NCBI RefSeq assembly: GCF_010868145.1 | Contig: NZ_JAAGUY010000026.1 | Location: 17,464-81,463 of the forward strand | DNA length: 64,000 nt | DNA from: Nocardia cyriacigeorgica | GTDB taxonomy: Bacteria > Actinomycetota > Actinomycetes > Mycobacteriales > Mycobacteriaceae | Direction: 5' to 3' | Shown: positions 7,817 to 16,527 of the stretch, one piece after another | Layout: the number at the start of each line of letters is the position of its first letter | How positions within the stretch are numbered: the first letter of the stretch is position 1 | Translations under genes and position numbers: made by a program | Notes under the pieces: model-generated | The model's input: only the letters and a program-made list of their open reading frames with translations | Database searches by the model: none | Told to the model about the DNA's origin: nothing

Positions 7817-9621
7817 CCAGCAAGGAGCATCCGCTGTCCGACTTCGACCTCGTCATCACCGACGGCACCTGGTTCGATGGCACCGGCGCCGCGCCGCTGC
7901 GCCGCGATCTTGGCATTCGCGACGGCATCGTCGAGCAGGTGTCGGCCGACCCACTACCGGTCGGCGCGAATACCGAAGTGATCGACGCCGGCGGCAAGTG
8001 GGTGATGCCCGGATTCATCGACGTGCACACCCACTACGACGCCGAAGTGCTGATCAAACCCGAGCTCTCGGAGTCGGTGCGGCACGGCGTCACCACCGTC
8101 GTCGTCGGTAATTGCTCGCTGTCGACGATCCTGGCCTCCAACTCCGACTGCGCAGATATCTTCAGCCGGGTCGAGGCGGTGCCGCGGGATGCCGTGCACG
8201 GTGTGCTCGAGCGCGAACGCACCTGGAGTGATCCGGCCGAGTACGCGAAGGCGCTCGACGCCTTGCCGCTCGGACCGAATGTCGCTGCTTTCCTGGGTCA
8301 TTCGGACCTGCGCACGCATGTGCTCGGGCTGGACCGCGCCGTTACCAGGGACACCAAGCCCTCGCGCGCCGAACTCGACCGGATGCAGGCCTATCTCGAC
8401 CAGGCCGTGGACGCGGGATTCCTCGGGATGTCGTCGATGTCGAACACACTCGACAAGATCGACGGCGATATCTACCGTTCACGTTCGCTGCCGTCGACCT
8501 ATGCGCGCCGTGCAGAGATCCGGGCATTGAACAAGGTATTGCGCAGACGTGAGCGCATTCTGCAGAGCGCGCCGACAGTGAACTTCCGGCCCAATATCTG
8601 GAAGTTCTTCCTCGCCAGCTCGGGGTTGGCCGGGCGCAAGAAGCTCAAGACCTCGCTGTTGTCGGCGGCCGATTCGAAGGCCTATCCGCCACTGGTCTAC
8701 TTCATGATGTACACCGCACCGCTGTTGAACCGGTTCGCGCGCACCGAATTCCGCTGGCAGCATCTGCCGGTACCGTTCACCGTCTACGCCGACGGCATCG
8801 ATCTGGTGGTGTTCGAGGAATTCGGCGCTGGTGCTGCGGCACTGCATCTCGAGGACGAGGTCGAGCGCAACGAACTGCTGCGCGACGAGGATTACCGGCG
8901 CTGGTTCCGCAAGAACTACGACGACAAATTCTCGCCGCGGATCTGGCATCGCAACTTCTTCGACGCCGAAATCCTGGCCTGCCCGGACGAAAGGGTGGTC
9001 GGCAAGTCCATCGGGCAGGTCGGTGTGGATCGCGGAATCCATCCCGTGGACGCCTATCTGGACCTGGTCGTCGAATACGGAACCGAGCTGCGCTGGCGCA
9101 CGACGGTGGCCAATCACCGCCCGAAGTACGCCGACAAACTGGCCGCCAATCCGGGCGTGCAGATGGGCTTCGGCGACGCAGGTGCGCACCTGCGCAATAT
9201 GGCCTTCTACAACTACCACCTGCGGTTGCTGGAACGGGTCGCACGAGCCCAGACGACCGAGCGGCCGTTCCTTTCGATCGAGCACGCGGTGCACAGGCTG
9301 ACCGGCGAACTCGCGCAGTGGTACGGCATCGATGCGGGCTTCCTGCGTCGCGGCGACCGGGCCGACCTGGTGATCGTCGATCCCGCCGGGCTCGACGAGT
9401 CGGTGCACGAGCTCCATGAACACCCGATGCCGGAGTTCGGGCTCGATCGGATGGTCAACCGCAATGACCGGGCCGTGCTGGCCACCGTCGTCAACGGCGT
9501 ACCCGTCTTCCGGGACGGTGTCTTCGCCGAAGGGCTCGGAAAGAACTGGGGCACCGGGCAGTTCCTGCGCGCCGGGCAACAGTCCCGACGCACACCAGAA
9601 TCCGCCGCCGCGCGCGCCTGA
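7813..9621 (+). CDS. N-acyl-D-amino-acid deacylase-like amidohydrolase
   Basis: A 602-aa metal-dependent amidohydrolase of the D-aminoacylase (N-acyl-D-amino-acid deacylase) branch. It shows the N-terminal beta-sandwich (FDLVITDGTWFDGTG), the metal-binding HTH at residues 72-74 (VHTHYDAE), a mid-protein HSD segment, the late GFGDAGAHL motif and the C-terminal GDRADLVIVDP signature. It is longer than classic D-aminoacylases (about 480-500 aa). Translation is coupled to the preceding hydrolase through a 4-bp overlap, and the next gene starts six bases after its stop. By family it cleaves an amide of an acylated amino acid or similar compound. The company of a ferritin-like membrane enzyme and a reductase suggests an N-acyl lipid substrate, which is inference. 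Confidence 0.87.
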   Translation: MTSKEHPLSDFDLVITDGTWFDGTGAAPLRRDLGIRDGIVEQVSADPLPVGANTEVIDAGGKWVMPGFIDVHTHYDAEVLIKPELSESVRHGVTTVVVGNCSLSTILASNSDCADIFSRVEAVPRDAVHGVLERERTWSDPAEYAKALDALPLGPNVAAFLGHSDLRTHVLGLDRAVTRDTKPSRAELDRMQAYLDQAVDAGFLGMSSMSNTLDKIDGDIYRSRSLPSTYARRAEIRALNKVLRRRERILQSAPTVNFRPNIWKFFLASSGLAGRKKLKTSLLSAADSKAYPPLVYFMMYTAPLLNRFARTEFRWQHLPVPFTVYADGIDLVVFEEFGAGAAALHLEDEVERNELLRDEDYRRWFRKNYDDKFSPRIWHRNFFDAEILACPDERVVGKSIGQVGVDRGIHPVDAYLDLVVEYGTELRWRTTVANHRPKYADKLAANPGVQMGFGDAGAHLRNMAFYNYHLRLLERVARAQTTERPFLSIEHAVHRLTGELAQWYGIDAGFLRRGDRADLVIVDPAGLDESVHELHEHPMPEFGLDRMVNRNDRAVLATVVNGVPVFRDGVFAEGLGKNWGTGQFLRAGQQSRRTPESAAARA

Positions 9622-9627
9622 GACCGG

Positions 9628-10545
9628 ATGGGACGACAGGGAATGAAACTTCGCAGGAAGACCGAGCAGTCGAGCGTCGATCCCGGCGCCGTGTCCTTGC
9701 AGGCACGCAATGTTCGTTTCGACTGGATCGATACCCCGCTGAACTGGATGCCGGACGAGCCGATCGCCTCACACGTGATGAACTCGCTGAATCTGCTGCT
9801 GCCCGAGGGTGAGCGGATGTTCTGCCAGACATTCAACGAGGCGCTATCGATGGTGCGCGACGAGAAAGTGCGCGAGGACATGATCGGGTTCATCGGCCAG
9901 GAGTCGATGCACGCCGAAACCCACAACGAGGTGCTCAACACGGTACTTGCGGGCCAGGGTATCGATGTCGAACCCTATGTGCGGCAGGCGGAATTCCTGT
10001 TCCGCAAGGCAGCCGGTCCGCGACCTGCACGGACCGAACACGCGCGGCGCCAGCATCTGATAGAGCGCCTGGCGATTATTGCGTGTCTCGAGCATTTCTT
10101 CGCCTTCCTCGGCGACTGGGTACTCAATGCCGATCTGGAAGGTAAGGACGCCGATCCCCGGATGGCGGACCTGTACCGGTGGCATGGGGCCGAAGAGGTC
10201 GAACACCGCCATGTCGCCCACGATGTCGCGGTGTATTTCGGCGCCGGATATCTGCGGCGAGCGATTCCGATGCTGCTGGTGTTTCCGCTGTTCATCGTGC
10301 TGGTAGCGCGCGGCACCAAGTTTCTCGTCACGGCCGATCCGAGCCTGCCGAACATGGGCTACTGGCGGCTGACGATGAAGCTGTTCGGTGCGATGTGGCG
10401 CGGTGCGCTACCGGGTGTGCCGTCGTTGCTGTGGAGCGCCCTGTCGACGTTCAACCCGCGCTATTCGCCGGAATCTGTGGGTTCGACCAGTCAGGCGGTG
10501 GCCTATCTGGCCACTTCACCCGCGGCCAGGGCAATCGCGTCGTGA
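9628..10545 (+). CDS. Metal-dependent hydrolase of the PF10118 type (ferritin-like, membrane-associated)
   Basis: About 305 aa. It matches the actinobacterial 'metal-dependent hydrolase' family (COG3687/PF10118). Helical segments carry repeated E/H ligand motifs: FIGQESMHAETHNEV, ACLEHFFAF and HGAEEVEHRHVAHDV, resembling a di-iron carboxylate protein. A hydrophobic stretch (PMLLVFPLFIVLVAR) suggests membrane attachment. The start may be 9628, or ATG at 9643, which gives MKLRRK; ribosome-binding sites are weak for both, as expected in a coupled operon. It is followed with overlap by a ferredoxin-type reductase, the usual pairing in mycobacteria and nocardiae, where the reductase probably supplies electrons. 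The function is unproven and the name 'hydrolase' may be wrong for what looks like an oxidative di-iron enzyme. Confidence 0.82.
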   Translation: MGRQGMKLRRKTEQSSVDPGAVSLQARNVRFDWIDTPLNWMPDEPIASHVMNSLNLLLPEGERMFCQTFNEALSMVRDEKVREDMIGFIGQESMHAETHNEVLNTVLAGQGIDVEPYVRQAEFLFRKAAGPRPARTEHARRQHLIERLAIIACLEHFFAFLGDWVLNADLEGKDADPRMADLYRWHGAEEVEHRHVAHDVAVYFGAGYLRRAIPMLLVFPLFIVLVARGTKFLVTADPSLPNMGYWRLTMKLFGAMWRGALPGVPSLLWSALSTFNPRYSPESVGSTSQAVAYLATSPAARAIAS

Positions 10546-11654
10546 ACGCGCTGTACCCCGCACCGACCGAGGTACCGCCCGCGCTCTACGGCACACGTGA
10601 TCGCGACATCCTGATGCGGACGATGGCGCGACTGGCGACACTCCGATTGGGCTGGGCCGGCCTGGTACATCGCCGCGAACGAGCGCTCGCCGCCGACGAT
10701 CTGCGCACCCCACTGACGATCACCGAACGGCACTCGGTCGCCCACGACACCGACGTGGTCAGCCTGTCGCTGCGAGCAGCGGAGGGCGGCGATCTACCAC
10801 GGTGGTTCCCCGGTGCGCACCTCGACCTCGAACTGCCCTCCGGTCGGGTCCGGCAGTACTCGCTGTGCGGCGACCCCGGTGATACCTCCAGCTACCGCAT
10901 CGCGGTGCGCCGGATTCCCGGCGGCGGTGGTGGTTCGGTCGAGGTTCACCAGGATTTGTGCGTCGGTGACACGGTGTGGATACGTGGACCGCGCAACGCG
11001 TTTCCGTTCGTCGTGCCGGGCCACAGCGGATCACGATCGGTACGAGCGCATTTCGTGGCCGGAGGCATCGGGATCACGCCGATCCTTCCGATGGTGCGGA
11101 TGGCGCAGCGACTGGGCGTGGAATGGACGATGGTGTACGCCGGGCGTAATCGTGACACCCTCCCGTTCCTCGCCGAGCTCACGGAATTCGGCGACCGCGT
11201 CACCGTGCGCACCGACGATGAGCACGGCCTGCCCACCGGTGCGGATCTGCTTCCCGGCGTGGGTCCCGGTACCGCGATCTTCTGCTGCGGCCCGGTCGCC
11301 ATGACCGACACCGTCGCGGCCGCGGTCCGTGAGCTGCCCGATGTCGCGCTGCACTCCGAACGGTTCTCCACTCCCCCGATCGTCGACGGCAAGCCCTTCC
11401 AGATCGAGCTGGCCCGCACCGGCACGATCATCGACGTCCCCGCCGACCGCACCGCCCTCGAGACCGTCCTCGACACCCGGCCCGCCACCCCGTACTCCTG
11501 TCGTCAGGGCTTCTGCCGCACCTGCGTGGTCCGGGTACTCGGCGGCGCCCCCGACCACCGCGACACCGCTCTCACCGAGGCCGAACGTGCCGCGGGCGCC
11601 ATGCTGCTGTGCATCTCCCGCTGCGACGGTGGCCGCCTGGTTCTCGACCTCTGA
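10542..11654 (+). CDS. PDR/VanB-type oxidoreductase with C-terminal 2Fe-2S ferredoxin domain
   Basis: A 370-aa phthalate-dioxygenase-reductase-type electron-transfer protein. It has an N-terminal FMN/FAD-binding barrel (about 60-155, RQYSLCGDP), an NAD(P)-binding domain (HFVAGGIGITPIL, then FCCGPVAM) and a plant-type 2Fe-2S domain whose ligands are in YSCRQGFCRTC and the later LLCIS. The GTG start at 10542 overlaps the stop of the preceding gene (GTGA). It closes the four-gene operon and most likely reduces the metal site of the ferritin-like enzyme encoded just before it. The first 45 or so residues are an unassigned extension (MRTMARLATLRLG). Confidence 0.9.
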   Translation: MNALYPAPTEVPPALYGTRDRDILMRTMARLATLRLGWAGLVHRRERALAADDLRTPLTITERHSVAHDTDVVSLSLRAAEGGDLPRWFPGAHLDLELPSGRVRQYSLCGDPGDTSSYRIAVRRIPGGGGGSVEVHQDLCVGDTVWIRGPRNAFPFVVPGHSGSRSVRAHFVAGGIGITPILPMVRMAQRLGVEWTMVYAGRNRDTLPFLAELTEFGDRVTVRTDDEHGLPTGADLLPGVGPGTAIFCCGPVAMTDTVAAAVRELPDVALHSERFSTPPIVDGKPFQIELARTGTIIDVPADRTALETVLDTRPATPYSCRQGFCRTCVVRVLGGAPDHRDTALTEAERAAGAMLLCISRCDGGRLVLDL

Positions 11655-11760
11655 ATCGAGCGAACCCTGTCCAGGCGTGCGCCCGAGTGGTTCACTTGGT
11701 AGACGCCGACCAGGTTCGGACGGTCGGTTTTCCGACTCGACTGCCAGGGAGGATCTGCTG

Positions 11761-12573
11761 ATGCCTACTCGTGACGATGCCTGGCCGGAAGGAACGCCGT
11801 GCTGGGTGGACAGCCAGGTCGACGATATGGCTCGTGCTCGCCGGTTCTATGCCGATCTGTTCGGCTGGGAGATCACCGATATGCCGCAGGAGGCGGGCGG
11901 GTATCTCATCGCGCTGCGCAATGGCCGTCCGGCGGCGGGTATCGGCCCCAAACCCGCCGGGATGCCGATGCCATCGGTGTGGACCACCTATATCGCCGCC
12001 GACGACGCGGATGCCGTGGCCGCGCGCGTCGGCGCTGCCGGGGGTACGGTCGTGATGCCGCCGTTCGATGTGCTCGACGTGGGCCGCATGTTCATTGCCT
12101 CCGACCCGACCGGCGGCGTCTTCGGGGTGTGGCAGGCCAAGGCCCACCGCGGTGCGGGCGTGTACAACGAGCACGGCGCCTACTGCTGGAACGAACTGCA
12201 CACCGGCGACTACCGTCGCGCACAGGAGTTCTACGCCTCGGTCTTCGACTGGAACTACACCGAAATCGGTGACGGCGAGAACTTCGTCTACTCGACCTTC
12301 GCCTCCGACGGAAACGACCGCCCGCTCGGCGGCATCAACGACGTGACGAAGATGCCCGGCGATAACAGCTCGTACTGGTTGGCGTGGTTCCAGGTGGACA
12401 ACGCCGATACCGCACTCACCCGAGCGACCGAGCTCGGCGCGACCGTGATCAGCGGTCCGGGCGACAGTCCGTTCGGCCGTCAGGGTGTGGTGCGCGGGCC
12501 GCAGGGCGAGACGTTCGCCATCATCGATCCGACCAGCACCGTCGGCGAACCACCGACCGGGCAGTCGGGCTGA
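11761..12573 (+). CDS. VOC-family (glyoxalase-like) protein, Rv0577/CFP30B type
   Basis: 270 aa made of two tandem vicinal-oxygen-chelate halves (about residues 8-125 and 138-260). Each starts with a PCWVD or WNEL strand and carries an FY(A)xLFGW / FYASVFDW motif. The arrangement and motifs resemble mycobacterial Rv0577 (CFP30B). The metal-ligand pattern of true glyoxalase I is not clear, so the reaction is unassigned. ATG at 11761 follows GGGAGG at good spacing. It has its own leader after the reductase operon, including a small GTCGG-TTTT-CCGAC hairpin at 11723-11736, and is convergent with ilvD. Confidence 0.85.
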   Translation: MPTRDDAWPEGTPCWVDSQVDDMARARRFYADLFGWEITDMPQEAGGYLIALRNGRPAAGIGPKPAGMPMPSVWTTYIAADDADAVAARVGAAGGTVVMPPFDVLDVGRMFIASDPTGGVFGVWQAKAHRGAGVYNEHGAYCWNELHTGDYRRAQEFYASVFDWNYTEIGDGENFVYSTFASDGNDRPLGGINDVTKMPGDNSSYWLAWFQVDNADTALTRATELGATVISGPGDSPFGRQGVVRGPQGETFAIIDPTSTVGEPPTGQSG

Positions 12574-12584
12574 CCACAGCGGCA

Positions 12585-12613
12585 GGCGCTCGAGGCGCAT
12601 CGATTCGAGCGCC
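12585..12613. terminator. Bidirectional terminator-like hairpin between VOC gene and ilvD
   Basis: The perfect 9-bp inverted repeat GGCGCTCGA (12585-12593) / TCGAGCGCC (12605-12613) with an 11-nt loop sits in the 56-bp gap between two convergent stops. There is no T-run, as often in high-GC genomes. Confidence 0.75.
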
Positions 12614-12629
12614 CCCCGGTGGTCGCCGG

Positions 12630-14348
12630 TCAGTCGCAGACCGCACCGAACGAGGCCGAACCGACCAGCTTCGAATACTTCGCCAGCACGCCACGGGTAT
12701 AGCGGGGCGGCAACGGAGCCCATCCCGCGGCCCGGCGTTCCAGTTCTTCGGGCTCGATGAGCAGGTCGAGCGTGCCGGCCGCGACATCGAGCTGAATCCT
12801 GTCCCCGTCGCGGACGAACGCGATCGGGCCGCCGTCCACCGCCTCGGGCGCGACGTGACCGACACACAGCCCGGTGGTGCCACCGGAGAATCGGCCATCG
12901 GTCAGCAGCAGCACGTCCTTGCCAAGGCCGGCGCCTTTGATCGCCGCGGTGATCGCCAGCATTTCCCGCATGCCCGGCCCGCCCTTCGGACCCTCGTAGC
13001 GGATGACGACGACATCGCCCGCGGTGATCGTGCCGTCTTCGAGCGCATCCATCGCCGCCCGCTCCCGATCGAAAACTCGCGCGGTACCGAGGAAGACATC
13101 CGAATCGAAGCCCGCCGACTTGACCACGGCACCGCCGGGGGCCAGCGATCCGGCGAGGATCGTGATCCCACCGGTCGGATGAATCGGCTCCGACATCGCG
13201 CGGACCACCTTGCCGTCCGGGTCGGGCGGTGCGATCTCGGCCAGATTCTCGGCGACCGTGCGGCCGGTCACGGTCAGGCACTCACCGTGCAGCAGACCGG
13301 CGTCGAGCAGCGCTTTCATCATCACCGGCACTCCACCGATGCGGTCCACATCGGTCATCACGTGCTTGCCGAATGGTTTGACGTCGGCCAGATGCGGAAC
13401 TCGGCGGCCGACCCGGGCGAAGTCGTCGAGGGTGAGATCGACATTCGCCTCGTGCGCGATCGCCAGCAGGTGCAGTACCGCATTGGTCGAGCCGCCGAAC
13501 GCCATCACGACAGCGATCGCGTTCTCGAAGGCTTCTTTGGTGAGGATGTCGGAGGTGGTGATTCCGCGCCGGATCAACTCGACGACAGCCTGGCCGCTAC
13601 GGCGGGCATAACCGTCCCGGCGGCGGTCGGCCGCGGGTGGTGCCGCACTGCCCGGCAGCGACATCCCGAGCGCTTCGGCGGCGCTGGCCATGGTGTTCGC
13701 GGTGTACATGCCGCCGCATGCACCCTCACCGGGGCAGATCGCCCGCTCGATGGCGTCGACATCTTCCCGGCTCATCAACCCGCGCGAACAGGCGCCGACC
13801 GCCTCGAACGCATCGATGATCGTCACTTCGCGTTCGCTGCCGTCCGACAACTTCGCGATTCCGGGCAGGATCGAGCCCGCGTAGAGGAAGACGCTCGCCA
13901 GGTTCAGTCTGGCCGCCGCCATCATCATGCCGGGCAGCGATTTATCGCAGCCCGCGAGCAGGACCGAGCCGTCGAGACGCTCTGCCTGCATGACCGTCTC
14001 GACGCTGTCGGCGATCACCTCCCGCGAGACCAGGGAGAAATGCATCCCTTCGTGTCCCATGGAGATGCCGTCCGAAACCGAGATGGTGCCGAACTGCATC
14101 GGGTACCCGCCGGCGGCGAAGACGCCGTCCTTACATCCCTGGGCGAGCCGATCCAGCGAGAGATTGCACGGGGTGATCTCGTTCCACGACGAGGCCACTC
14201 CGATCTGCGCCTTCTCGAAATCGTCGTCGCCCATACCGACCGCGCGCAGCATCCCGCGCGCGGCGGTCTTCTCCAGGCCATCGGTGACATCACGGCTGCG
14301 GGGTTTCATATCCGGGTTCTCAGGAAGGTCGGCCACGATCCTCATCAT
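12630..14348 (-). CDS. ilvD: Dihydroxy-acid dehydratase
   Basis: IlvD removes water from 2,3-dihydroxy-isovalerate and 2,3-dihydroxy-3-methylvalerate in valine, leucine and isoleucine synthesis (and pantothenate supply). It is a cytosolic Fe-S enzyme. The 572-aa protein is near-collinear with mycobacterial IlvD: KPRSRDVTDG at the N-terminus, Fe-S ligands in AGCDKSLPGM and CPGEGACGGMYTANTM, and the C-terminal TDGRFSGGT signature. ATG at 14348 (or 14345) follows GAGG; longer frames upstream are unconserved. A charged insertion (AADRRRDGYARRSG) is probably a surface loop. It stands alone, with no other ilv gene in view. Confidence 0.96.
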   Translation of the reverse strand: MMRIVADLPENPDMKPRSRDVTDGLEKTAARGMLRAVGMGDDDFEKAQIGVASSWNEITPCNLSLDRLAQGCKDGVFAAGGYPMQFGTISVSDGISMGHEGMHFSLVSREVIADSVETVMQAERLDGSVLLAGCDKSLPGMMMAAARLNLASVFLYAGSILPGIAKLSDGSEREVTIIDAFEAVGACSRGLMSREDVDAIERAICPGEGACGGMYTANTMASAAEALGMSLPGSAAPPAADRRRDGYARRSGQAVVELIRRGITTSDILTKEAFENAIAVVMAFGGSTNAVLHLLAIAHEANVDLTLDDFARVGRRVPHLADVKPFGKHVMTDVDRIGGVPVMMKALLDAGLLHGECLTVTGRTVAENLAEIAPPDPDGKVVRAMSEPIHPTGGITILAGSLAPGGAVVKSAGFDSDVFLGTARVFDRERAAMDALEDGTITAGDVVVIRYEGPKGGPGMREMLAITAAIKGAGLGKDVLLLTDGRFSGGTTGLCVGHVAPEAVDGGPIAFVRDGDRIQLDVAAGTLDLLIEPEELERRAAGWAPLPPRYTRGVLAKYSKLVGSASFGAVCD

Positions 14349-14410
14349 GCTCGCCTCGCGCCGGTTCCCGCAGCCATCCACGCCGATGTCACGATGTCGG
14401 CTCCGGCGAC

Positions 14411-14752
14411 TCAGGAGGCGCTTCCGGTCGACGGGAACATGATGACGGGCCACATGTAGTACCCGCCGTAGCTCGGGTAGCCGTAACCGCCGTAACCGTA
14501 GCTCGGGTATCCGTAGCCGTAACCGCCGTAACCGCCATAGCCGTAGCCGCCGTACCCGTAGCCATAGCCGTACACGGCGTCGGCCGAGGCATCCGGCGCC
14601 GCCTGCTCGACGATTTCGATGGGCTCGAGCACGAGCGGCTCGGCGACGGCGGGGGCGACGACAGCCGCGGCGGGGGCAAGGGCGATCGCGGCGATGGCGG
14701 CCGCGCGGGCGACGCCACGGCGGGTGCGTGCGAGGACGGTGGTTCGGTTCAT
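14411..14752 (-). CDS. Small secreted Gly/Tyr-rich protein
   Basis: 113 aa. The first 38 residues form a signal peptide: basic MNRTTVLARTRRG, hydrophobic Ala-rich core, and probable signal-peptidase site APAVA|EP. A short acidic linker (EPIEIVEQAAPDASADA) leads into about 40 residues of YGYGGYGYP-type repeats, then a hydrophobic MWPVIMF end. The repeat is visible in the DNA as tandem near-copies of ccgtaaccg/ccgtagccg. ATG at 14752 follows AAGGAG. I do not recognise a characterised homologue. The composition suggests an extracellular or cell-wall structural or adhesive peptide (inference). It lies just upstream of ilvD on the same strand but is probably independent. Confidence 0.75.
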   Translation of the reverse strand: MNRTTVLARTRRGVARAAAIAAIALAPAAAVVAPAVAEPLVLEPIEIVEQAAPDASADAVYGYGYGYGGYGYGGYGGYGYGYPSYGYGGYGYPSYGGYYMWPVIMFPSTGSAS

Positions 14753-14845
14753 CGGAACTCCTTGTTCAGATTGCACCGCCGCATTCGTTCGACGATGCCC
14801 TGGCCGCGGTCCGTCTGGAGTCTCGGACTCGCGTTGCTGATCGAC

Positions 14846-14864
14846 GTTTAATGTACCGTTAAAC
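14846..14864. promoter_or_regulatory. Operator-like inverted repeat upstream of the Gly/Tyr-rich gene
   Basis: GTTTAA (14846-14851) and TTAAAC (14859-14864) flank seven bases in an otherwise GC-rich 261-bp gap. It lies about 95 bp upstream of the secreted-protein start and 150 bp before the divergent 15014 gene, so it may serve either promoter. The binding protein is unknown. Confidence 0.4.
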
Positions 14865-15013
14865 AACGGCACGTTCAATAGGTTTCACACTACTCCCAGC
14901 AGCCCTCGCATCCGGGTGCTGCGCACCTCGTATCTGTGGCAGACTCGGCCCGATCACCCGGACCGGCCGATCGGCGACCGGAGACGGAAGGTGATGCGGG
15001 AGTTGGGATCGCG

Positions 15014-16525
15014 ATGGATCTGAGCGCCGTCGAGCGCCGGGTGGCCACGGATCGTCGTGCGGCCATGGATCGTTCGGCCGAATCCGAATTGCAGTTGGCG
15101 ACATCGCTGTGCGAGCTGGCCACGGCCCTCGCCGCGACCAAAGGCGAGCCCTCCGCACGCGACCGTTCCGCCGCAGCCCTCGAGCCCGCGCAAGAGGCGG
15201 TACTGATCCGCCTGCGCTGGCTCACCAATGGCCATGTCTCCGCGCAGTTCGCCGCCAAGGTTCAAGACGCGCTGCGCATCCTGGAACAGGCCGCACGCGG
15301 CATCGGGCACCGGGAACTGGCCACCGCCACCATTCGCGATGCGTGCAACGCCTACCGCCAGGTGGCGTCCACCCACCCCAACGCTGCGGGCGTTTGCGCC
15401 GACGGACTGTCCAAATGCGGTGTGTGGCTGTGCCGTCTCGACCCTGGCGCGGCAGTCGCGGCCACCGAAGAGGCGGTGCGGATCCGAGCCGGACTCTTCG
15501 CGGCCGATCCCGATCAAGCCAGCAAGTACCTGGCCAGCTTGAACACCCTGCTGCGCACGCTGATGGTCGGCAGGCAGCGCAAACAGGCCGTCGCGATGTA
15601 TCGCGAACGGTACGCCGCGCTCACCTCCCCCGCGATGACCGCGACCATGCGCGAGACCAAGATCGGCGAGATCGGTTTCACCAGCAAAACACTCGGCGCG
15701 CTGACCAAGCTGGATTGCCCGACCCTGGAGCGCGCCGGTCGGCTCACCCAGCAGCAGATCCTCTATCAGAGCGCGGGCGATCTCTCCACGATCGAGGAGA
15801 TCAACTGGAATCTGGCATTGGTCGGCCTGAAGCCACTCGCGGCCGGCGCACTGCCCGATCCGCCGTCCAAACCGGTGGATATCGCGACGTCGTTCGGCGC
15901 GCTGGCGGTGCGCTGTTCGTCGGCGGATGCCCTCGCGCAGATCCGCGCCGCGGTCATCGCCGCCTACGCGACCGATGATGCGCACCCCGTCGATATCTCC
16001 GCCTTCCACGGCGTGGACCGCACCCACTGGAGCACACCGGATCCCGAACTGAACACCGCGGCCGAGCTCGGCGACGATCTGGTGCTGATCGAACGACTGT
16101 CGGGCAGCTGGGTCGCGGTACAGAGCCTGAACTGGGAGATCGCGCCGGTCGGCAGGCATCCGCTGGCGCTACGGCTGTCCGCACGCTGGCCGGTGGTCAG
16201 CGTGACGACGGTCGAGCGGCTGTCGTATGAATTGTGCTGGTACGACCAGGGTGCGCCGACCCAGTACGCCGCGCTCGGCCGCCCCGCCGAACCGACTCCG
16301 CTGGATACTCCACTGGCGCCGTTGAACTTCGGCGTGCTGGCCGATTACGGCGCCGATTACGCTTCGGAGACGCAGGTCCGCGCGGCGTTCGGCAATACAC
16401 CCATGTTCGCGAAGCTGACCCAGCTGCCTGCCAGCGGCATCCGTCAGGCCGTCGAGTCGCGTCCGCTCACCGATTACGGCGATCACGCGCTCTCGTTCCG
16501 TGGTGGAGCGGGACGGAAGTCGTAG
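15014..16525 (+). CDS. Hypothetical protein, helical (TPR-like) N-terminal half
   Basis: 503 aa, not recognised. The N-terminal half (about 1-260) is Ala/Leu/Arg-rich helix-turn-helix in rhythm (YRQVASTHPNAAGVCADGL, EEAVRIRAGLFAADPDQASKY), like degenerate tetratricopeptide repeats. The C-terminal half is more mixed, with Trp-rich segments (LSGSWVAVQSLNWEIAPVG, LSYELCWYDQG) suggesting a beta-rich domain. There is no signal peptide or membrane segment. ATG at 15014 is chosen; an in-frame GTG at 14936 has no ribosome-binding site. It ends two bases before the stop of the convergent DUF72 gene. Codon use and length support a real gene; no function is proposed. Confidence 0.7.
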   Translation: MDLSAVERRVATDRRAAMDRSAESELQLATSLCELATALAATKGEPSARDRSAAALEPAQEAVLIRLRWLTNGHVSAQFAAKVQDALRILEQAARGIGHRELATATIRDACNAYRQVASTHPNAAGVCADGLSKCGVWLCRLDPGAAVAATEEAVRIRAGLFAADPDQASKYLASLNTLLRTLMVGRQRKQAVAMYRERYAALTSPAMTATMRETKIGEIGFTSKTLGALTKLDCPTLERAGRLTQQQILYQSAGDLSTIEEINWNLALVGLKPLAAGALPDPPSKPVDIATSFGALAVRCSSADALAQIRAAVIAAYATDDAHPVDISAFHGVDRTHWSTPDPELNTAAELGDDLVLIERLSGSWVAVQSLNWEIAPVGRHPLALRLSARWPVVSVTTVERLSYELCWYDQGAPTQYAALGRPAEPTPLDTPLAPLNFGVLADYGADYASETQVRAAFGNTPMFAKLTQLPASGIRQAVESRPLTDYGDHALSFRGGAGRKS

Positions 16526-16527
16526 CG

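Noticed and set aside
11684..11755. tRNA-like sequence ahead of the VOC gene (GTGGTTCACTTGGTAGAC resembles a D-arm)
   Set aside because: No matching acceptor stem, no T-loop and no proper anticodon arm; only a small hairpin remains.
14411..14440. FPSTG near the C-terminus of the Gly/Tyr protein as a sortase motif
   Set aside because: No hydrophobic segment or basic tail follows; the protein ends three residues later.
12384..14459. 691-aa plus-strand open frame
   Set aside because: Antisense of ilvD, with Arg/Gly/His-rich shadow composition and no domain.
14455..14580. Short tandem repeats as a possible CRISPR-like array
   Set aside because: The repeats are in-frame codons for YGYGG units, far too short and without unique spacers.
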